From NCBI RefSeq assembly GCF_000585375.1, contig NZ_KK073874.1, positions 7,599,913 to 7,663,912 on the forward strand: 64,000 nt of DNA, read 5' to 3'. The stretch is from Cryptosporangium arvum DSM 44712 (GTDB lineage Bacteria; Actinomycetota; Actinomycetes; Mycobacteriales; Cryptosporangiaceae). Of the stretch, positions 7,548 to 14,336 are shown piece by piece; the first letter of the stretch is position 1; the number at the start of each line of letters is the position of its first letter. A model generated the notes under the pieces. It saw only the letters and a program-made list of their open reading frames with translations, was not told the DNA's origin and ran no database searches. Made by a program: the position numbers and the translations under genes.

Positions 7548-7927
7548 CGGCCGAACCTCCGCCGGACCGGCGTGGCCCGCCGGGCCCGCAGCTTGCGGCC
7601 GCCGATGACGAGCGCCACCACGGTCGCGGCCGCACCCGCCGCGACCTGCGGCCACGGCGCGTACCGCGCGAGCGCCTCCTTGCCGCGCTCCGCCGACGCC
7701 TGCGCCTTCACCTTGCCCACCTCGGTGCGCTCGGCGGCCCGCGTCTTGAGCGAGTCCAGCTGCACCTTCGTGGTCTCCACCGTCTCGCGGACCTTCGCCT
7801 GGGCCTGCGCTTTCACGTCGGCCTTAGCGGCGAGGGCCTCGACGGTGTCGCCGAGGTCGGCTCTTATCTCGGCGATCTCAGCGCGGAGCTGATCGGGATC
7901 CTTCGCCTCGGTCTTGTCCGCCGTCAT
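7544..7927 (-). CDS. DUF3618 membrane-anchored helical protein
   Basis: A 127-residue protein that begins with the family signature (DPDQLRAEIAEIRADLGDTV). It continues as a long charged coiled coil with Lys/Ala/Glu repeats (residues ~30-90), then one membrane helix (PQVAAGAAATVVALVIGG) and a basic Arg-rich cytoplasmic tail. This is the normal DUF3618 layout. Starts and stops overlap by 4 bases with both neighbours, so it is translationally coupled to holin-X and DUF4235. The family is associated with envelope stress in actinobacteria, with no defined mechanism. Confidence 0.9.
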   Translation of the reverse strand: MTADKTEAKDPDQLRAEIAEIRADLGDTVEALAAKADVKAQAQAKVRETVETTKVQLDSLKTRAAERTEVGKVKAQASAERGKEALARYAPWPQVAAGAAATVVALVIGGRKLRARRATPVRRRFGR

Positions 7928-8373
7928 CGGTGCGCACGCTCCTTCACGGTCTCGATGTCACGCTTCACGCCGTCGACAGCCTCGGCCGGAACCGGCGGCG
8001 TGGCCTGCTGGAACTCTTTCTTACCGGTCAGCGCGAGCACGCCGGCCACGGCGAACAGCACGACGGCGACGATGAGCGCCGACGCCCATACCGGCAGCAC
8101 GAGCGCGAGCGCCGCGATCGCCGCGGTCACCACCGCGCCCACGCCGTAGAGCGCGACGACCCCGGCCCCGCCGAACATGCCGGCGCCGAGCCCGGCCTTC
8201 TTGCCCTTCTGGGTGAGCTCCAACTGGGCGAGCTTCAGCTCGTCGCGCACGAGCGTCGAGACCTGGTCGGCCATCCGGGTCACGAGTTCGGCGGTGGACG
8301 CCGAACCGGTGTCGAACCGCCCCGGCGACGGGGCGTCGACAGGTTGAACTCTGGGTTCGGTGTGGGTGGCCAT
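7924..8373 (-). CDS. Phage-holin-like membrane protein (ActinHolin-X family)
   Basis: A 149-residue protein. Residues ~28-60 are an amphipathic stretch (LVTRMADQVSTLVRDELKLA) typical of the family. Two membrane helices follow (VVALYGVGAVVTAAIAALAL and ASALIVAVVLFAVAGVLALT), then a charged helix at the C terminus. Despite the name, these chromosomal proteins are not lysis genes; there is no endolysin or other phage gene near. It starts 12 bases after the BrkB-family gene and overlaps DUF3618 by 4 bases. Confidence 0.88.
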   Translation of the reverse strand: MATHTEPRVQPVDAPSPGRFDTGSASTAELVTRMADQVSTLVRDELKLAQLELTQKGKKAGLGAGMFGGAGVVALYGVGAVVTAAIAALALVLPVWASALIVAVVLFAVAGVLALTGKKEFQQATPPVPAEAVDGVKRDIETVKERAHR

Positions 8374-8385
8374 GTGTTGTTCCTC

Positions 8386-9369
8386 CTAGGTGAGCGAACC
8401 GTGGGTGCTGGGCCCCACCTCGTCGGCCTTCCGGGCGCCGCGGTGCCCGAGGGGTTCAGCCGGCCCGGTGGTGCTGTCGCGCTCCGTCTGGGCCTCTAGT
8501 TCGGCGTTCAGTTCGGCGCCGAAGAGGATCGCCAGGCACGAGATGTAGAGCCAGAGATTGAGGACGATGACGCCGGCCAGCGCGCCGTACGTCTTGTTGT
8601 AGCTACCGAAGTTGTTGACGTAGAACGAGAACCCCGCCGAGGCGATCAGCCAGAGCACGGTGGCGACCACGGCGCCCCAGGAGATCCACCGGAAGCGCGC
8701 GTTGCTCCGGTCGGGCGCGAAGCGGTACAGCAGGCTGAGCCCGAACATCATCAGCAGCGCCAGCAGTACCCAGCGGCCGATGCTGACAATCCCGTTGGCG
8801 AACGCTCCGAGCTGCAGCGCGTCGAGCACTGGCGGCACCACCGCGACCAGCAGGATCGCAACCACGAACGCGACGATCGCGCCGAGCGTCATCAGGATCG
8901 CCAGCCCGCGCTTCTTCAGGAAGTTGCGCTCGTCCACCTCGTCGTACGCGGTGTTGACGGCCTGGATCATGCCGTTCATGCCGCCCGACGCGCTCCACAG
9001 CACGGCGCCGAGCGAGATGATCAACCCGATCGACAGGCCTTTGCCGCTGGCGTTGGTGGCGGCCGTGATCGGGTCGGTGATCACCTGCTTGACGTCCGAC
9101 GACAGGCTCGCGGTCAGCTCGTCGATCTGGCCGGCGATCACGTCGGGGCTGGCGACCAGGCCGTACATCGTGATCGCACCGATCGCGGCCGGGATGAGCG
9201 CCAGCCAGGCGTAGAACGCGGCGGCGGCCGCGGCGGTGGAGATCTGGTCGTCCTTGAACTCGCGGACGGTGCGGACGAGAACGTCCTTCCAGCCGCGCAG
9301 CGGGATCTGACGGGGCGAGTTCGCTTGCCGACCGCGTGCTGCGCTCGAGCCGGCGGGCACTGCGGTCAT
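8386..9369 (-). CDS. YihY/BrkB family inner-membrane protein
   Basis: A 327-residue polytopic protein of the family once called ribonuclease BN. It has the early signature DDQISTAAAAAAFYAWLALI, about six membrane helices, LWSASGGMNGMIQAVNTAYD in the middle and a conserved SYNKTYGALAGVIVLNLWLY near the end, followed by a charged tail. Members are probably transporters or membrane-organising proteins; the substrate is unknown. The ATG was chosen because GGGGGTGA lies just upstream, and the conserved domain begins ~30 residues in. It is first in a four-gene envelope operon with a SigB-like promoter about 32 bases upstream. Confidence 0.87.
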   Translation of the reverse strand: MTAVPAGSSAARGRQANSPRQIPLRGWKDVLVRTVREFKDDQISTAAAAAAFYAWLALIPAAIGAITMYGLVASPDVIAGQIDELTASLSSDVKQVITDPITAATNASGKGLSIGLIISLGAVLWSASGGMNGMIQAVNTAYDEVDERNFLKKRGLAILMTLGAIVAFVVAILLVAVVPPVLDALQLGAFANGIVSIGRWVLLALLMMFGLSLLYRFAPDRSNARFRWISWGAVVATVLWLIASAGFSFYVNNFGSYNKTYGALAGVIVLNLWLYISCLAILFGAELNAELEAQTERDSTTGPAEPLGHRGARKADEVGPSTHGSLT

Positions 9370-9400
9370 CCGGTCACCCCCTGGAGTCGGTACGCCTCCC

Positions 9401-9426
9401 ATACCCCGAGTAACGGTGGTCAATAC
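9401..9426 (-). promoter_or_regulatory. SigB-type promoter candidate for the BrkB/holin-X/DUF3618/DUF4235 operon
   Basis: On the minus strand: GTAT, 16 bases, GGGTAT, about 32 bases before the ATG at 9369. It matches the pattern seen at 1669-1694 and 1735-1759. Confidence 0.55.
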
Positions 9427-9586
9427 TCCGGGGCGGGGTGGAACTTCCTTCCTGTCCGGTCCACCCTGTTGTCCCGGCCACGCCACACGTAGTCTGGACG
9501 GGATGGGAGCGGTTGAGCAGCCAGCCACTTCGGGTCGCGCGCCGGCGGCGCGCGCCCATGCGCGGCGTTCAGCGAGGGAGTAACCC

Positions 9587-10006
9587 ATGACGCCACCGAA
9601 GGCCGAACACCCCGCTGCAGCCAGCGGCGTGGAGGTCCGGACCGTCGCCGAAAGTGCGGGTTCTCCCGTCCAGGAAACCTTGACGGTCGCTACGCAGCGT
9701 GAGGCCAGCGGCCTCACCACCGTCCGCGTCGACGGCGAACTCGACATGCTCACCGCACCGACGCTGATCTCCGTGGTCGACGACGAACTCGACCGCGGCT
9801 GCAACCGCCTGCTCGTCGATCTGCGGCCGGTGCGGTTCCTCGGTTCCAGCGGGCTCACCGCGCTGATCGCGGTGGCCCGCCGCTGCGAAACCGATCAGGT
9901 GCAGCTACGCCTGGTGGCGGACGGACCCAGCGTGCTCCGACCGCTGGAGATCACCGGTCTCTCGGCCGCGTTCGTCACCGTCTCCGACCCGCTCGACGCC
10001 TGGTAG
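9587..10006 (+). CDS. STAS-domain anti-sigma-factor antagonist
   Basis: A 139-residue RsbV/SpoIIAA-like protein. After a ~35-residue leader comes the STAS fold (TTVRVDGELDMLTAPTLIS), and the phosphoacceptor block is RFLGSSGLTALI, with the two serines and Gly intact though the usual preceding Asp is Gly. In its unphosphorylated state such a protein binds an RsbW kinase and frees the sigma factor. The RsbW/SigB-type pair 2.4 kb downstream is the likely partner. The ATG has a GAGGGAG site. The last ~100 bases overlap, in antisense, the end of the convergent glycosyltransferase gene. Confidence 0.9.
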   Translation: MTPPKAEHPAAASGVEVRTVAESAGSPVQETLTVATQREASGLTTVRVDGELDMLTAPTLISVVDDELDRGCNRLLVDLRPVRFLGSSGLTALIAVARRCETDQVQLRLVADGPSVLRPLEITGLSAAFVTVSDPLDAW

Positions 10007-11260
10007 CTCGTCCTCGAGCACGGCTTCTTCCTCGACCACCGGCAGCAACCGCCGGTACACCCGTTCGACGCTGGTCGCGACCCGCGACCACTCGTACCGC
10101 GACCTCGCCCGGTCGGCGCCCGCGACCCCGAACCCGAGCCGACGCACCGGGTCAGCGAGCAGCGACCGGATCGCCGACGCGAGCTGATCGGGCCGGCGCG
10201 GCGCCACCAGCACGCCGGAGACCCCGTCCACGACCACGTCGGAGACCGCTCCGACCGCGGTCACCACGACCGGGACCCCGCAGGCCATCGCCTCGAGTAC
10301 CCGGCCGGCGCTGACCGGACCGTGCCACGGGACGCAGACCACGGCGTCGGCCGAACGCAGCAGCGCCGGCCGGTAGCCGGGATCGGTCCGGTCGAGGTGC
10401 GGGTCGGCGAACGACACCCGCTCCGCCACGCCGAGCTGCGCCGCGCCCTTCCGCAGGCGCGCCAGCTCGTCGGCGCCTCCCTGCTCGTCGACGGTGGCTC
10501 CGAAGATCACCAGTTCGACGCCGGGCAGGCCGCGTAGCGCCGCGATCATCGTCTCGAAGCCGCTGACCGGGGTCAGGTCACCGAGCGCGACCACGCGAGG
10601 CTCCTCGGCGGCGTCGAGCGCGGGGCCGGGCGCGAACCGGTCGACGTCGATCCCGGCGGGGACCATCGTGATGCGTTCCCGCGGCACCCCCATCCGGGTG
10701 AACTCGTCGACCTCGTCGTCGCTTCCGGCGACCACGGCGTCGACCGACCGGGCGAGTGCGACCTCGAGCCGGATGCGGTTGGAGAGCGTGGCGTCGGCCG
10801 GGGCGCCGCCCGGCGTACGACGGAGCTCGGCGCCGAAGCCGGCGAGCGTCAGCACGACCGGCACCGGCGCCTGGCTGGCTCCGCCGCCGACGAGCGCGGA
10901 CTCCCGGAGCTGCCGCTGAGCGGCGGAGACGGCGAGGCCGGACGTCCAGGTGTAGGCGTGGACGACCTCCGGAGGGTCGCTACGCCACTCCTCGGCGAGC
11001 GCACGCCCGAAGTCGCTCATCCAGGCGGCCAGCTCCTGCTCGGGAATCGGCTGCGCGGGGCCGGCGTCGACCTGATGGACCGTCACCCCGGTCGTCTCGT
11101 GCGCCTCTTTCGGAGCGGCCGCATCGGCGCGCCTGGTGTAGACGTCCACGTCGTGCCCGGCCTCGGCGAGTGCCGCTGCCAGGGCCGTGACCTGGGCGGC
11201 CACCTCCCGCCCAGCCGTGACGGGCAGGTCGACCGGCGCCGACACCATCGCGATCCTCAT
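9905..11260 (-). CDS. Glycosyltransferase (GT4/GT1 type, GT-B fold)
   Basis: A 451-residue protein beginning MRIAMVSAPVDLPVTAG with the Gly-rich entry of GT-B enzymes. VHAYTWTSGLAVSAA lies in the N-terminal domain, AVVAGSDDEVDEF and MVPAGIDVDRFAPG at the hinge, and SAGRVLEAMACGVPVVVT in the nucleotide-sugar-binding C-terminal domain, where the usual E-x7-E becomes a shorter variant. The fold should end near VYRRLLPV; the remaining ~45 residues are Glu/Arg-rich and are encoded opposite the STAS gene, so they are probably read-through into antisense sequence. Acceptor unknown. It may serve exopolysaccharide or glycolipid synthesis. Confidence 0.85.
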   Translation of the reverse strand: MRIAMVSAPVDLPVTAGREVAAQVTALAAALAEAGHDVDVYTRRADAAAPKEAHETTGVTVHQVDAGPAQPIPEQELAAWMSDFGRALAEEWRSDPPEVVHAYTWTSGLAVSAAQRQLRESALVGGGASQAPVPVVLTLAGFGAELRRTPGGAPADATLSNRIRLEVALARSVDAVVAGSDDEVDEFTRMGVPRERITMVPAGIDVDRFAPGPALDAAEEPRVVALGDLTPVSGFETMIAALRGLPGVELVIFGATVDEQGGADELARLRKGAAQLGVAERVSFADPHLDRTDPGYRPALLRSADAVVCVPWHGPVSAGRVLEAMACGVPVVVTAVGAVSDVVVDGVSGVLVAPRRPDQLASAIRSLLADPVRRLGFGVAGADRARSRYEWSRVATSVERVYRRLLPVVEEEAVLEDELPGVERVGDGDERGRETGDLQRSEHAGSVRHQA

Positions 11261-11334
11261 GAAGCACTGCCCTTCCGAAGCGGACGAGACAGGGAAGCCG
11301 CTCCTGCTCCTACGCTAAGCCAACCGAAGCGAAA

Positions 11335-11370
11335 GCGCAGCGCGCGAAACTACGGGCGCACGCGCTGCGC
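11335..11370. repeat. 10-bp inverted repeat
   Basis: GCGCAGCGCG and CGCGCTGCGC are perfect complements with 16 bases between. It lies about 75-110 bases upstream of the glycosyltransferase gene (minus strand). It could be a regulator site or an RNA hairpin; there is no T-run beside it. Confidence 0.5.
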
Positions 11371-11466
11371 CGTGAAGACGCTCACCACTCACCGTAAACA
11401 GCTCCGGTCGTACCGCAACTTCGACGCCCACGCGGAAAGCGCGTCACGAATCGCCCGGAATCAGGT

Positions 11467-11491
11467 GTGTGAGGGCAGCAGACCCGGGTAT
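11467..11491 (+). promoter_or_regulatory. SigB-type promoter candidate upstream of the SRPBCC gene
   Basis: GTGT, 15 bases, GGGTAT on the plus strand. The distance to the GTG at 11728 is long (~236 bases), so the leader would be unusual. Weaker than the other three candidates for that reason. Confidence 0.35.
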
Positions 11492-11727
11492 GGGTGCTGT
11501 GGCCCCACCAGTCGCACGCACGGCGTTATCGCTGGTCGGCAGTGGGGCGGAGACGAGCGGCCGGGCGCGTGGACGCCCGGAGTCCGCGGAGCGGATCCCG
11601 AGTGGGTCCGTATCCCCCGGGTCCAGCAGCGGGCCTTTCACGACGGGACACCCGTCGGCAATTCTCACCGACCCGGGTGGCCGGTCCGTTCCATCCGGGC
11701 CACCGCCCCCGCGAGGAGGACACAGAC

Positions 11728-12333
11728 GTGAGCACCATCGAGCGGTCGATCGACGTCCACGTGCCGGTTCGCACGGCCTACGACCAGTGGACGCAGTTCG
11801 AGACGTTTCCGCAGTTCATGGAGGGCGTCGAGAGCATTCAGCAGACCGACGACCTGCACACCCACTGGCGCACGAACATCGCCGGCGTGAAGCGCGAGTT
11901 CGACGCCGAGATCACCGAGCAGCGCCCCGACGAGCGGGTGGCGTGGAAGAGCACCAGCGGTGAGAAGCAGGCCGGTGTGGTCACGTTCCACCGGCTCGAC
12001 GACGAGAACACACGCATCATGCTGCAGCTGGACTTCCATCCCGAGGGCGCGGTCGAGAAGGCCGGCGACGCGCTCGGCCTGGTCTCGCACCGGGTGAAGG
12101 GCGACCTGGAGCGTTTCAAGACGTTCATCGAGGAGCGCGGGGGCCCGACCGGCGCCTGGCGCGGCGAGAAGGACGCGCCGCCGCAGAAGGGCGCACCCGC
12201 GCACTACTCGCCGCGTACCGAGGAGGACCCGAGCGCGATCGCGCACGGCGTCCCGCCGACGACCAACCTGACCAGGGAAGAAGCCCAGCGGGCCCACGAC
12301 GAGGGCCGCCCGGCGACCCCGCCCGTGATCTGA
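11728..12333 (+). CDS. SRPBCC (START-like) family protein
   Basis: A 201-residue protein. Residues 1-145 are a polyketide-cyclase/dehydrase-type fold (IERSIDVHVPVRTAYDQWTQ, FPQFMEGVESIQQ, RVAWKSTSGEKQAG, TRIMLQLDFHPEG), closest to the 'cyclase/dehydrase' proteins common in stress clusters. The last ~55 residues are a polar, Pro-rich tail. No enzyme activity can be assigned; members bind hydrophobic ligands. The GTG start has a strong GAGGAGGA site. It lies just before the RsbW/SigB pair, and a second SRPBCC gene follows that pair, which ties both to stress response by context. Confidence 0.85.
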   Translation: MSTIERSIDVHVPVRTAYDQWTQFETFPQFMEGVESIQQTDDLHTHWRTNIAGVKREFDAEITEQRPDERVAWKSTSGEKQAGVVTFHRLDDENTRIMLQLDFHPEGAVEKAGDALGLVSHRVKGDLERFKTFIEERGGPTGAWRGEKDAPPQKGAPAHYSPRTEEDPSAIAHGVPPTTNLTREEAQRAHDEGRPATPPVI

Positions 12334-12399
12334 CGATCCAACCGTCGGCGTCGGCCGGGTTCCGCACCCCCGGCCGGCGCTGGAATGAGGGGGTATCCG

Positions 12400-12879
12400 G
12401 TGCCAGCGACCCTGCGCCACGCACACTCCGCCCAGATCAACCCGGCACCGACCCTGCTCACCCGCTCCGCGCGTGAGCAGGATGCCGCCGAGAACGCCGT
12501 GGAGGTCATCTGCCCGGCGACACCCGAACAACTTCCCGTACTGCGCGCGATCGCGACGTCGATCGCGCTGCGCGCGGACGCCGACCTGGACCTCGTCGCC
12601 GACCTGCGGCTCGCCGTCGACGAGGCCTGCACCGCACTGGTGCGTGCCGCCGGGGCCGGTGAGCCGCTGCACTGCCGGTTCATCCAGCACTCCGACGCCG
12701 TCGAGGTGGTGGTCGCGGCCTGGGCTCCCCAGCCGGCCCCGGCCGAGGACGAGCTGGGCCTGCTGTTGCTGGGCAGCCTCACCGACCACATCACGACCGA
12801 GACCCAGGCCGTCGACGACGGGTTCGAGCTGCGCACCTCCCTGCTGGTGAAGGTGCACCCAGAAGGAGCGCGCCGGTGA
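12400..12879 (+). CDS. RsbW-like anti-sigma factor kinase
   Basis: A 159-residue GHKL-fold protein. LVADLRLAVDEACTALVRAA is the N-box helix; as in mycobacterial UsfX/RsbW-like proteins, the conserved Asn of the usual E-x-x-x-N-A motif is not present. DELGLLLLGSLTDHITTE and ELRTSLLVKVHP form the lid and last strand. It should hold the adjacent sigma factor inactive until a STAS antagonist displaces it. I prefer the GTG at 12400 over an in-frame ATG five codons earlier because the GAGGGGG ribosome site lies between them. It overlaps the sigma gene by 4 bases (GTGA). Confidence 0.85.
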   Translation: MPATLRHAHSAQINPAPTLLTRSAREQDAAENAVEVICPATPEQLPVLRAIATSIALRADADLDLVADLRLAVDEACTALVRAAGAGEPLHCRFIQHSDAVEVVVAAWAPQPAPAEDELGLLLLGSLTDHITTETQAVDDGFELRTSLLVKVHPEGARR

Positions 12880-13865
12880 CCGAGAGCGGAGGGGGCGTCG
12901 ACGTTCGCGACCCCGGCCTGCGCCCGGCGGACTCCGACGCCGAGTCGGAGCTCCGCCCGGAAGCGGATCTGGGGGTCCAACGCAACCGCGATCTCTGGGG
13001 GGAACCCGAGACCGAACGCCCGAAGCCCCGGCGGGACTCCTCCGACGGCTACGGCTCGTCCAAGCTGACCGCCCACCTCACCGACCAGGGCAACGGCAGG
13101 CGGCTGGACTACGACAACTACTCCTCGGTCGCGCCGCTGTTCGAGCGGTACGTCGAACTCGACGAGGACGATCCGGAGCGGGTCGCGGTCCGGGAGAAGC
13201 TGGTCACCGCACACCTCCCGCTGGCGCGGCACATCGCGCGCCGGTTCGCGAACCGCGGCGAGCGGCTCGAAGACCTCACCCAGGTCGCGATGGTCGGCCT
13301 GATCCAGGCGATCGACCGGTTCGACCCGCACCGGGGCGTCGAGTTCCTGTCGTTCGGCATTCCGACGATCATGGGCGAGGTCCGCCGCCACTTCCGGGAC
13401 CAGGGCTGGTCGGTCCGCGTCCCGCGGCGGCTCAAAGAGCTGCACCTGTCGATCAACGCGGCCGTCGGCGAACTCTCGCAGCACAACGGGCGCGCGCCGA
13501 CCGCCAGCGAGCTGGCCGCGCACCTCAACCTCTCCCGCGAGGAAGTGCTGGAGGGGCTGGAGGCCGCCAACGCCTATCAATCGACGTCGCTCGACACTCC
13601 GGTGGGCGCCGAGCCCGACGCCCCGTCGCTCGGCGACACGCTCGGCGGTGAGGACACCGCGATCGACGCCGTGGAGTACCGGCAGGCGCTGCAGCCGTTG
13701 CTGGCCAAGATCCCGCCGCGGGAACGGCGCGTGCTCGCGCTCCGGTTCTTCGGCAACCAGACACAGACGCAGATCGCCCAGGAGATCGGTGTCTCGCAGA
13801 TGCACGTGTCCCGGCTGCTGGCGTCGACGCTCGCGAAGCTGCGAGCGGGCCTGTTGGAGGAGTGA
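12876..13865 (+). CDS. RNA polymerase sigma factor, SigB/SigF family
   Basis: A 329-residue group 3 sigma factor. A ~75-residue disordered N terminus precedes region 2 (LVTAHLPLARHIARRFANRG, LEDLTQVAMVGLIQAIDRFD, EFLSFGIPTIMGEVRRHFRD), region 3 (LKELHLSINAAVGELS) and region 4 (LPPRERRVL-like IPPRERRVLALRFFGNQT, QIAQEIGVSQMHVSRLLAST). It should direct polymerase to GNNT-N15-GGGTAT promoters, several of which occur nearby. It is controlled by the overlapping upstream RsbW-like gene. The long acidic/Arg N-terminal extension is not part of the fold. The GTG start is set by the 4-base overlap. Confidence 0.92.
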   Translation: MTESGGGVDVRDPGLRPADSDAESELRPEADLGVQRNRDLWGEPETERPKPRRDSSDGYGSSKLTAHLTDQGNGRRLDYDNYSSVAPLFERYVELDEDDPERVAVREKLVTAHLPLARHIARRFANRGERLEDLTQVAMVGLIQAIDRFDPHRGVEFLSFGIPTIMGEVRRHFRDQGWSVRVPRRLKELHLSINAAVGELSQHNGRAPTASELAAHLNLSREEVLEGLEAANAYQSTSLDTPVGAEPDAPSLGDTLGGEDTAIDAVEYRQALQPLLAKIPPRERRVLALRFFGNQTQTQIAQEIGVSQMHVSRLLASTLAKLRAGLLEE

Positions 13866-13868
13866 GCT

Positions 13869-14336
13869 GTGCAGAGCGTGCAATTGTCGATCCCGACCAC
13901 CCCCGACCGGATCTTCTCCGTGCTCGCCGACGGCTGGGCCTACGCCAGCTGGGTGGTGGGCGCGAGCCACATCCGGGACGTGGACGAGGGCTTCCCCGCG
14001 GTCGGCACGAAGATCCACCACAGCGTCGGCGGGTGGCCGGCGATGGTGAAGGACGACTCCGAGGTGCTGGAGATCGAACCGGACCGGCTGCTCGTCCTGA
14101 AAGTGAAGGTCTGGCCGCTGTTCGCAGGCATCGTCCGGGTGGAGCTGGAGCCCGACGGCACCGGCACGGTGGCGACGATGTCGGAGGAGTTCGTCGACGG
14201 CCCCGGCAAGCTCCTGCCCGAGCCGCTGATCGCGCCGGTGCTCAACGCCCGCAACCGCGAGTCGCTCAAGCGGCTCGCGGCCCGGGCGCTGAAAGACGAC
14301 CGCTACGCGGCCGACGGATCCCGCGGTCAGCGGTAG
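13869..14336 (+). CDS. SRPBCC family protein (polyketide cyclase-like)
   Basis: A 155-residue START-like protein (VQLSIPTTPDRIFSVLADGW, YASWVVGASHIRDVD, GTKIHHSVGGWPAMVKDDSE). The ligand is unknown. It starts 3 bases after the sigma-factor stop, so RsbW, sigma and this gene form one transcription unit. The last 10 bases overlap the convergent FAD oxidoreductase gene. It shares only the fold with the SRPBCC protein at 11.7 kb. Confidence 0.85.
   Translation: MQSVQLSIPTTPDRIFSVLADGWAYASWVVGASHIRDVDEGFPAVGTKIHHSVGGWPAMVKDDSEVLEIEPDRLLVLKVKVWPLFAGIVRVELEPDGTGTVATMSEEFVDGPGKLLPEPLIAPVLNARNRESLKRLAARALKDDRYAADGSRGQR

Larger units (their letters stand above)
11261..11727. other. 467-base intergenic region between divergent genes
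   Basis: No convincing gene. It holds an inverted repeat at 11335-11370, a SigB-like element at 11467-11491 and the ribosome site (GAGGAGGA) of the SRPBCC gene. The sequence between the SigB-like element and the start, about 236 bases, has an open frame with the SRPBCC gene but no convincing protein signal. Confidence 0.6.

Noticed and set aside
7924-8373. Holin-like gene as a sign of a prophage
   Set aside because: No endolysin, integrase, portal or tail gene is near; this family is a chromosomal actinobacterial membrane protein.
12391-12396. GGGTAT before the RsbW-like gene as a SigB -10 element
   Set aside because: No GNNT box at 14-16 bases upstream, and it overlaps the GAGGGGG ribosome site and sits only three bases before the start.
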